Shown here: piece after piece, positions 1-4,904 of the stretch
Position numbering within the stretch: position 1 is the first letter of the stretch
How the letters are laid out: each line of letters begins with the position of its first letter
Assembly: GCA_001829395.1 (NCBI GenBank)
Contig: MIBD01000025.1
Coordinates: 8,491-14,678 of the forward strand
Source: Spirochaetes bacterium GWF1_49_6
GTDB taxonomy: Bacteria > Spirochaetota > Brevinematia > Brevinematales > GWF1-51-8
Length of the DNA stretch: 6,188 nucleotides
Reading direction: 5' to 3'
The notes under the pieces: model-generated
What the model was told of the DNA's origin: nothing
The model's input: only the letters and a program-made list of their open reading frames with translations
Database searches by the model: none
Position numbers and translations under genes: made by a program

Positions 1-1798
1 TGATGAGCTTGATAATCAGCTTCGCGCGGCGGTATCCCGACGCGGCTTTCGCGCTGAAAATAAACGTCCTCGGGTAAATATCGATCTTCGGGTTCGCCTT
101 GATCTTATTGTAAAGATACATGATATGCATGACGTTGAGAAGCTGGCGCTTGTATTCGTGCAGACGCTTGACCTGCACGTCGAAAATCGACTCGGGGTCT
201 ACGATAATCGCGTTGTTTTTCTTGATATACTCCGCGAGAATCTTTTTACTGTCGAGCTTGATATCCCAGAATTTCTTCTGGAATTCCTTATCCCCGGCGA
301 ACTCCTCCAGCTTCTTGAGCTTGGACATATCGGTAATCCACCCGTCGCCGATTTTCTCGTTAATGAGCTTCGCGAGTTCGGGATTGGACTTGAGGAGCCA
401 TCGGCGCTGGGTCACACCATTCGTTTTATTGCAGAACTTTTCAGGATAAAGCTCGAACCAGTCCTTGAGGGTATCGGCTTTCAGGATTTCGGTGTGCAGC
501 GCGGCGACACCGTTCACCTTATGGCCGCCTTCTATCGCGAGCGCCGCCATATTGATGACGCCGTTCCCGATAATCGCCATGCGCTGGTGACGCGCATAAT
601 CGTTGGGATATTTCCTGCGGACTTTGTCCGTCAGACGGCGGTTGATCTCCTCGATAATCTGGTAGATGCGCGGCAGGAGGTTGCAGAACAGGGTAACGTC
701 CCATTTCTCGAGCGCTTCGGTCATAATCGTGTGGTTCGTAAACGCGCAGGTCTTATTCATAATACCCCATGCCTGATCCCATTCCATCCCCTGGATGTCC
801 ATTAACAGGCGCATGAGTTCGGTTACTGCCACTACCGGATGGGTATCGTTCATCTGTATAGCGATCTCGTCGGAGAACTTCGAGAAGTCGTCCCCGTGAC
901 GCTTTTTATATTTTCGGATCAGGTCCTGCAGGCTCGCCGATACGAAGAAGTACTGCTGGCGGAGACGCAGGCGTTTTCCGGGCTCGGTATGGTCGTTGGG
1001 ATAAAGGACGCGTGAAATATCCTTGGCGACATTCGCCTTCTCTACCGCCTTGAGATACTGCCCGTCGTTGAACAACTGGAGGTCAAAATCCTCCGGCGAG
1101 GACGCGTCCCAGAGACGCAGGGTGTTCACCGTTTTCACGCCGAAGCCCACGACCGGGGTATCGTACGGGGTCGCGCGGATGATTTCCGCGTCCACCGTCG
1201 TGAAGTGCGAGCGTCCCTTCTCGTCCGGCACGATTTCTACATGCCCGCCGAATGTTACATCGACAGCGTCGTCGTCGCAGCGGATCGACCACGGGTCGCC
1301 GTTGCGGAGCCATTTATCGGGATATTCCACCTGATAACCGTTGATAATCTTCTGCTCGAACATCCCGTAGCGGTAACGGATACCGTAACCGTGCCCGGGG
1401 AGTTCCAGTGTAGCAAGCGAATCGAGGAAACACGCCGCGAGACGGCCGAGACCCCCGTTTCCGAGGCCGGCATCGAACTCGGTGTCCTCTATTTCGTTAT
1501 AATCGAAATTGATTTCTTTGAGCACGGACGCCGCATCCTCCTGTATCAGGAGATTCACGAGGTTATTCCCCAACGCGCGTCCCATCAGGTACTCCGCGGA
1601 CAGATAATATGCCTGCTTGACATTGTTCTTTTCGTAGGTCTCGCGCGTATCGACCCAGTTATCCGCGATATAGATCATCGTGGCGTAACAAGTCGCGTCG
1701 AATATTTCACGCTTGGTCGCGCATTCGAGAGTTTTCCCGAAACGCATTTTCAGCTTTTGAATAATTTCTTCTTTAAACTTTTTCTTGTCGATTTTCAT
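1..1798 (-). CDS. glgP: Glycogen/alpha-glucan phosphorylase, N-terminal 599 residues (3' end beyond window)
   Basis: Cleaves the terminal alpha-1,4 glucose of glycogen or maltodextrin with phosphate, giving glucose-1-phosphate; a cytoplasmic PLP enzyme of family GT35. My reverse-strand reading gives 599 uninterrupted codons starting MKIDKKKF. Family landmarks appear in order: YYLSAEYLMGR (about 63-73), GNGGLGRLAACFLDS (113-127), QMNDTHP (315-321), the catalytic-His region TNHT...LEKW (354-366), KTNGVTQRRWL (458-468) and VQVKRLHEYKRQLLN (541-555). The reading leaves the window in the stretch before the lysine that binds PLP, so that residue and roughly 200 or more C-terminal residues cannot be inspected. 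The start at 1798 is supported by GGGAG (1806-1810) 7 bases upstream and a promoter ending at 1829. The N-terminus is short, lacking the long regulatory extension of animal enzymes. Preference for glycogen or for maltodextrin cannot be told. No frameshift was seen. Confidence 0.97.
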   Translation of the reverse strand, partial: MKIDKKKFKEEIIQKLKMRFGKTLECATKREIFDATCYATMIYIADNWVDTRETYEKNNVKQAYYLSAEYLMGRALGNNLVNLLIQEDAASVLKEINFDYNEIEDTEFDAGLGNGGLGRLAACFLDSLATLELPGHGYGIRYRYGMFEQKIINGYQVEYPDKWLRNGDPWSIRCDDDAVDVTFGGHVEIVPDEKGRSHFTTVDAEIIRATPYDTPVVGFGVKTVNTLRLWDASSPEDFDLQLFNDGQYLKAVEKANVAKDISRVLYPNDHTEPGKRLRLRQQYFFVSASLQDLIRKYKKRHGDDFSKFSDEIAIQMNDTHPVVAVTELMRLLMDIQGMEWDQAWGIMNKTCAFTNHTIMTEALEKWDVTLFCNLLPRIYQIIEEINRRLTDKVRRKYPNDYARHQRMAIIGNGVINMAALAIEGGHKVNGVAALHTEILKADTLKDWFELYPEKFCNKTNGVTQRRWLLKSNPELAKLINEKIGDGWITDMSKLKKLEEFAGDKEFQKKFWDIKLDSKKILAEYIKKNNAIIVDPESIFDVQVKRLHEYKRQLLNVMHIMYLYNKIKANPKIDIYPRTFIFSAKAASGYRRAKLIIKLI

Positions 1799-1828
1799 CT
1801 GACAGCTCCCGATATGAAGTAAGGAATA

Positions 1829-1857
1829 ATTATAGAAAAAGAATAAAAAAAACTCAA
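1829..1857 (-). promoter_or_regulatory. Sigma70-type promoter of glgP
   Basis: Read on the minus strand, TTGAGT (1857-1852) is followed after exactly 17 bases by a perfect TATAAT (1834-1829). The spacer is a long T-rich tract. Transcription would begin near 1822, giving a leader of about 24 bases that includes the GGGAG ribosome site. A second TATAAT lies at 1879-1874 but has no recognisable -35 at the right distance. No operator-like dyad overlaps this promoter. Confidence 0.75.
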
Positions 1858-1876
1858 GGATAGAAAGAGTGTAATT

Positions 1877-1925
1877 ATAGCCGCATCTATAAACCGCCGT
1901 TCCCGGAGGTATGGAAGCGGCCATA
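1877..1925. repeat. Hairpin element, copy 1 of a diverged direct duplication
   Basis: This folds as one long imperfect hairpin. The outer stem pairs GCCGC (1880-1884) with GCGGC (1917-1921), continues past an A.A mismatch as TCTAT (1886-1890) with ATGGA (1911-1915, one G.U), then has a small bulge. The inner stem pairs CCGCCG (1894-1899) with CGGAGG (1904-1909, one G.A mismatch) around a TTCC loop. It aligns with 1953-2002 in the same orientation at about 35 of 50 positions by hand count, with one gap, and shares the two-stem layout. It lies upstream of the glgP promoter and downstream of the GGDEF gene. No T-run follows on either strand, so it does not look like a terminator. The family is not recognised. 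Confidence 0.6.
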
Positions 1926-1956
1926 ATGGATATTTGATCGATATATCCTATTATGG
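1921..1956. repeat. Linker palindrome joining the two hairpin elements
   Basis: CCATAATGGATAT (1921-1933) is followed, after a 9-base loop, by its reverse complement at 1943-1956 with a single extra T. The palindrome overlaps the last bases of hairpin copy 1 and the first bases of copy 2, so the three stems form one continuous cluster, and its ends compete with their outermost pairs. It may be a structural part of the element or a binding site for a dimeric protein. Confidence 0.6.
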
Positions 1957-2002
1957 ACACTTCTAATAACCACCGATTCTCGGTGGCAAGGAAGTGACCA
2001 TT
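1953..2002. repeat. Hairpin element, copy 2 of a diverged direct duplication
   Basis: The inner stem is perfect: CCACCG (1970-1975), loop ATTCT, CGGTGG (1981-1986). The outer stem pairs ATGG (1953-1956) with CCAT (1998-2001) and CACTTC (1958-1963) with GAAGTG (1991-1996), around an A.A mismatch (1957/1997). An interior loop separates the two stems. Compared with copy 1, the outer pair A1959-T1995 is replaced by G1883-C1918, a compensatory change that keeps the pairing. Most other differences fall in loops or produce single mismatches. No coding potential or T-run accompanies it. Confidence 0.6.
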
Positions 2003-2138
2003 GGGCATATTTTAAAGATATATCATTATTAATGTTAAAAATGTTAATAGTTTTTAGAACCGCCCTTATCTATATATTCAAAGAACCGCTGTGGTTTTTT
2101 GCGTCAGTTCCCGAAAGGGGGATTCGCCCTGATGTGCG
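2003..2138. other. AT-rich remainder of the 340-base gap between the GGDEF gene and glgP
   Basis: I see no gene here. The 2003-2080 part is AT-rich and has AATGTTAA twice with a 9-base period (2031-2038, 2040-2047). AGAACCGC occurs at 2056-2063 and again at 2082-2089. From 2101 to 2135, just after the GGDEF stop codon on the minus strand, a GC-richer patch can form either CCC-GAAA-GGG (2110-2119) or AGGG...CCCT (2116-2130). Both would sit inside a TCAG...CTGA closing stem (2104-2107 with 2129-2132). No T-run follows this patch in the minus direction. Confidence 0.5.
2081..2100 (-). terminator. Possible weak terminator of the GGDEF gene
   Basis: Arms at 2081-2087 (AAGAACC) and 2093-2100 (GGTTTTTT) enclose a 5-base loop. 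Read on the minus strand the 3' arm ends GGTTCTTT, a poor U-tract. Read on the plus strand it ends in six T's, but no plus-strand gene precedes it. The stem is short and mostly A-T, so termination in either direction is uncertain. Confidence 0.3.
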
Positions 2139-2984
2139 TTAGTTCTGTTCTATTTTACAGACGACGGAATTTTTCCCCATACATTTTGCCTGATATAACG
2201 CCTGATCCGCGAGCTGTACGAGTTGTTCGGGATTATCCGAATCGGCGGGAAATTCCGCGATCCCCGCGCTCAGGGTGAGATGGAAATCGCCTTTATCGCA
2301 ATGCTGCTCGATCGCCTGCTTGATTCTGTTGACGCATTCCAACGCGCCGTCGCGAAGGGTCTGCGGCAGCAGCATGATAAATTCGTCGCCGCCATAGCGG
2401 CATGCTATATCCTCGGAACGTTTATGCAGGCGGATAGTTTCCGAGACACAGCGAAGCGCATGATCGCCCATCGAGTGCCCGAAATTGTCGTTGATATTCT
2501 TCAGATTATCCAGGTCCATGAATATCAGGCTGAACGGGAGTTTGTAACGAGTGGAGCGTTTTCGTTCGGCGTCGAGCGCGCGCTGGAGATAACGGTAATT
2601 ATATAATCCCGTCAGTTCGTCCATCAGCGCGTTTTTCTCGGTGACTTCATAGAGGAACATTTCTATAATGATAGGGTTTTTCAGGAGACGGTAATCCGAG
2701 GTGAAATAATCGACTATCGCCAGCCGGAGGCTGATATCGCGGCGCAGGAGCCTCTCGAAGTAGTAATAACGTTCGAGAATTTTCTCCCAATGCTTTTTCG
2801 CTTCATCCTCTTTAAACTCAAGATGGGTCAGAAAAAAGAGCAGCATCGAATAAAATTGGTTTTTTTCCTTCGGTATGCAGTTATCATAGATCCGTTTGAT
2901 GTCGTGAAGAATTTCCCCGCCCTTCAGGTATTCCTCATTGAGAATGTTCAGTATCACATCTTTGAGCATTGGATTAATTTCCAT
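2139..2984 (-). CDS. Diguanylate cyclase (GGDEF domain) with N-terminal helical region
   Basis: Makes cyclic di-GMP from two GTP. The 281-residue protein has a mostly charged, helix-rich N-terminal part (about 1-115) with no membrane segment, so it is probably cytosolic, followed by a GGDEF domain (about 120-275). Visible motifs are DELTGLYN (122-129), the metal-binding FMDLD (155-159), GHSMGD, and the signature RYGGDEF with GGDEF at 198-202. An RxxD inhibitory site (RSED, 189-192) sits exactly five residues before GGDEF, so product feedback inhibition is expected. I chose the ATG at 2984 because GGAGGA lies 6 bases upstream and because the longer GTG reading from 3038 would begin inside the promoter. 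The N-terminal part may receive a signal, but I do not recognise a named sensor family. The gene is transcribed alone, away from the coiled-coil gene. No EAL or HD-GYP partner is in the window. Confidence 0.93.
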   Translation of the reverse strand: MEINPMLKDVILNILNEEYLKGGEILHDIKRIYDNCIPKEKNQFYSMLLFFLTHLEFKEDEAKKHWEKILERYYYFERLLRRDISLRLAIVDYFTSDYRLLKNPIIIEMFLYEVTEKNALMDELTGLYNYRYLQRALDAERKRSTRYKLPFSLIFMDLDNLKNINDNFGHSMGDHALRCVSETIRLHKRSEDIACRYGGDEFIMLLPQTLRDGALECVNRIKQAIEQHCDKGDFHLTLSAGIAEFPADSDNPEQLVQLADQALYQAKCMGKNSVVCKIEQN

Positions 2985-2990
2985 CCCGAT

Positions 2991-2996
2991 TCCTCC
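2991..2996 (-). promoter_or_regulatory. Ribosome binding site that fixes the GGDEF gene start
   Basis: GGAGGA on the minus strand stands 6 bases before the ATG at 2984. This is close to ideal, whereas the upstream in-frame GTG at 3038 has no purine-rich site at a usable distance. Confidence 0.85.
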
Positions 2997-3011
2997 ATAC
3001 CCCAGAATGAT

Positions 3012-3040
3012 ATTATAAAGTAGCGCAAAATAAACCACAA
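3012..3040 (-). promoter_or_regulatory. Sigma70-type promoter of the GGDEF gene
   Basis: On the minus strand TTGTGG (3040-3035) is followed after 17 bases by a perfect TATAAT (3017-3012). Transcription would start near 3005, leaving a leader of about 20 bases. The weak -35 (only TTG matches well) may mean modest or activator-dependent expression. The GTG at 3038 lies within the -35 and so cannot be translated from this transcript. Confidence 0.7.
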
Positions 3041-3136
3041 CGTTTAGGGTTATTTTAAATATCGGTGTATCTATGTTTATTTATATATAATTTATATGTT
3101 TTCTAATCCGGCGCATCCCCGGTAATAAATAATTCC

Positions 3137-3165
3137 TTGATATTTTATTTAACTTGTATTATGAT
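3137..3165 (+). promoter_or_regulatory. Sigma70-type promoter of the coiled-coil gene
   Basis: TTGATA (3137-3142), a 17-base AT-rich spacer, then TATGAT (3160-3165). The predicted start is near 3172, about 26 bases ahead of the ATG. It faces away from the GGDEF promoter, with about 96 bases of very AT-rich DNA between the two -35 boxes. Confidence 0.7.
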
Positions 3166-3197
3166 TATGCTACCGAAATTTATGGAGGGAAAATATT

Positions 3198-3440
3198 ATG
3201 ATTCAAAGCCTTGACGAAGTAATGAATAAAATTAAGTCGATTAAAGAAGAAATGGATGTAGTAGAATACCGTGTTCTGAATACCCGTACTCACATCGACA
3301 CTATTGAAGAAAGCCTGAAAAAGATCAGCAAGGAAGTACTGGAAGGATTTCATAGCGTCTCCCATAAAATCAATAAGCTCGAAGATATCGTCACGCGGCT
3401 CGAGAAGGAAGTCGACGATCTTTGCAATCGCCAAAAGTAA
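3198..3440 (+). CDS. Small coiled-coil protein of unknown function (80 residues)
   Basis: I do not recognise a family. The protein is rich in Lys, Glu and Asp, has no signal peptide or membrane segment, and has a single Cys near the end. Hydrophobic residues follow a 3-4 spacing almost throughout: L5, V8, I12, I15, M19, V22, V26, then I33, I36, L40, I43, V47. They resume as F51, V54, I58, L61, V65, L68, V72, L75. The 4-residue step at 47-51 is a stutter in the heptad register. This predicts one nearly continuous coiled coil over the whole chain, probably a dimer or higher oligomer. The start is supported by GGAGGG at 3184-3189, 8 bases upstream. It has its own promoter and terminator, so it is a single-gene unit and its neighbours give little hint of a role. 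A scaffold, adaptor or filament-associated part is possible but unproven. Confidence 0.85.
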   Translation: MIQSLDEVMNKIKSIKEEMDVVEYRVLNTRTHIDTIEESLKKISKEVLEGFHSVSHKINKLEDIVTRLEKEVDDLCNRQK

Positions 3441-3456
3441 CCGTAAAAAATCATAT

Positions 3457-3487
3457 AAAAAACAGGCTGCAACCAGCCTGTTTTTTT
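3457..3487 (+). terminator. Strong intrinsic terminator after the coiled-coil gene
   Basis: Perfect 7-bp stem CAGGCTG (3463-3469) with CAGCCTG (3474-3480), loop CAAC, followed by seven T's (3481-3487). The stem is extended by six A's on the left side. Because of those A's the mirror image also carries a U-tract, so it could also stop transcription arriving on the minus strand. It ends 1 base before the -35 box of tldD. Confidence 0.93.
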
Positions 3488-3488
3488 A

Positions 3489-3517
3489 TTTACAATCCGC
3501 CTAAAAAAGGATAGAAT
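3489..3517 (+). promoter_or_regulatory. Sigma70-type promoter of tldD
   Basis: TTTACA (3489-3494), 17-base spacer, TAGAAT (3512-3517). The predicted start is near 3524 with a leader of about 20 bases. It directly abuts the upstream terminator, so tldD is insulated from the coiled-coil gene and transcribed on its own. Confidence 0.65.
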
Positions 3518-3543
3518 ATCATTATCAAACAACGGAGCCTGCC

Positions 3544-4902
3544 ATGTTAGACATGATGAAAGATAAAATTGCCGCCATCCATTCCGATTACGGCGAACTG
3601 CATTTCGAGAAAAGCGAGAGCTGTGAGATCGCCTACTCCAACGATAATATCGAACGTATCGGCAACGCCAAGACGTCCGGCGGGAACGCCCGCGTACTGA
3701 AGAACAACGGGTGGGGTTTCGTATCGTTTAATATCCCCGACTTCGATACCTATATCCCCGCGGCCGAACGCAACGCCGAACTGGTGGGGCGCGGTAAATC
3801 GGAAATATTCACCGATCATCATCCCGTGATAGTCGAGACGGAAACGGAATATAAAATCGACCCCGTATCGGTGTCCCTCGAGGAAAAGAATGACCTGATC
3901 CGCAAATATAACGACCTGATGAAGCATCCGAAGATCGCCAATACCGCCGTCCGGTATGTCGACAGCCGTGTCGAACGGTATTTCGTGAATACCGACGGTT
4001 CGGCTATCAGGAAACTCCGTACATTCACGGGGATTGTCTGGAAGGCTCTCGCGCGCGACGGTACTAACGTCCAGTTCGCGTTCGATACGGTCGGCGGATG
4101 CGCGGGCTACGAGAACGTCATCGGCCTCGAAGACCGCATCCTTGAAATCAAGGAGCGCGCGCTGAAACTCCTCGACGCGACAAAGGTGAAGGCCGGGAAA
4201 TACCGCGTCCTCCTGAACCCCATGCTCGCGGGAACGTTCGTCCATGAAGCGTTCGGCCACCTCTCGGAATCGGACCGCCTCTACGAGAACCCGCGCCTCA
4301 AGGACATCCTGCTGATGGGAAAGGAGTTCGGCCCGGAATACCTGAATATCGTGGACGACGGCTCGCTCCCCGGATACGCGGGATATACCCCGTTTGACGA
4401 CGAAGGCATACCCGCCCGGAAGAATTACCTCATCCAGAACGGCATCCTCACCGGGCGCCTCCACTCCCGCGAGACAGCCGCGAAAATGAACGAACCCCCA
4501 TCGGGAAACGCCCGCGCCATCAATTCGGCGTTCCAGCCCATCGTCCGTATGACGAATACGTTTATCGAAAACGGGACGGCTTCGTTCGACGAGATGCTCG
4601 CATTTATCGGCGACGGTATCTACGCGTGCGACGATATCGGGGGGATGACGGACGACGAGATGTTCACCTTCTCCGCGGCGTACGCCTACCGGATACGTAA
4701 CGGCAAGATCGCGGAACTGCTCCGCGACGTCGTGCTGACCGGCAACGTATTCTCGACGTTAAAAAATATCCGTATGATAGGCAACGATTTGAAGATATTC
4801 GGGGGGCTTGGCGGATGCGGTAAGGGCGGTCAGTCTCCGCTTCCTGTGGGGCTGGGAAGTCCGCATATCCTGATCGACGACGTGCTGATCGGCGGGGAAT
4901 AG
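3544..4902 (+). CDS. tldD: TldD-family zinc metalloprotease
   Basis: TldD is the catalytic half of the TldD/TldE (PmbA) cytosolic protease. In E. coli the pair trims unfolded peptides, degrades the antitoxin CcdA and helps mature microcin B17. This 452-residue protein carries the family's HExxxH motif as HEAFGH at 234-239, within FVHEAFGHLSESD. The C-terminal block GGCGKGGQ...PVGLGSP ends in a GG motif; its Cys425 matches the conserved cysteine that in E. coli TldD helps bind zinc. The N-terminal half (1-200) fits the substrate-tunnel domain. The length is slightly below E. coli TldD (481). The ATG at 3544 has GGAG (3534-3537) 6 bases upstream. PmbA lacks HExxxH, so this is TldD and not its partner. 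No PmbA gene is adjacent: the next gene downstream is convergent. It may pair with a subunit encoded elsewhere. Confidence 0.95.
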   Translation: MLDMMKDKIAAIHSDYGELHFEKSESCEIAYSNDNIERIGNAKTSGGNARVLKNNGWGFVSFNIPDFDTYIPAAERNAELVGRGKSEIFTDHHPVIVETETEYKIDPVSVSLEEKNDLIRKYNDLMKHPKIANTAVRYVDSRVERYFVNTDGSAIRKLRTFTGIVWKALARDGTNVQFAFDTVGGCAGYENVIGLEDRILEIKERALKLLDATKVKAGKYRVLLNPMLAGTFVHEAFGHLSESDRLYENPRLKDILLMGKEFGPEYLNIVDDGSLPGYAGYTPFDDEGIPARKNYLIQNGILTGRLHSRETAAKMNEPPSGNARAINSAFQPIVRMTNTFIENGTASFDEMLAFIGDGIYACDDIGGMTDDEMFTFSAAYAYRIRNGKIAELLRDVVLTGNVFSTLKNIRMIGNDLKIFGGLGGCGKGGQSPLPVGLGSPHILIDDVLIGGE

Positions 4903-4904
4903 GT

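Noticed and set aside
125..1822. Long plus-strand open frames at 125-805 and 1205-1822
   Set aside because: They lie antisense to glgP, whose family motifs are unmistakable; their protein sequences show no domain and they lack ribosome sites.
1874..1879. Second TATAAT upstream of glgP as a tandem promoter
   Set aside because: The hexamer at the 17-base distance (GAACGG) does not resemble a -35 and there is no extended -10.
1877..2002. A c-di-GMP (GEMM) or other known riboswitch
   Set aside because: The conserved GEMM core could not be placed, no plus-strand gene follows, and the element lies upstream of the mapped glgP promoter and so outside its leader.
1870..2138. tRNA, small RNA gene or CRISPR array in the spacer
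   Set aside because: No cloverleaf, CCA end or regularly spaced identical repeats; the two hairpin copies differ too much for CRISPR repeats and there are only two.
2223..2606. 127-codon plus-strand open frame within the GGDEF gene
   Set aside because: It is antisense to the conserved cyclase domain and has no independent support.
3108..3122. CCGG-N7-CCGG dyad as an operator
   Set aside because: A 4-bp arm is too short to claim as a feature; it is kept only as a remark on the divergent promoter region.
3547..4464. 305-codon minus-strand open frame inside tldD
   Set aside because: It is a shadow produced by NNC/NNG-biased codons in tldD; it shows no recognisable domain, promoter or ribosome site.
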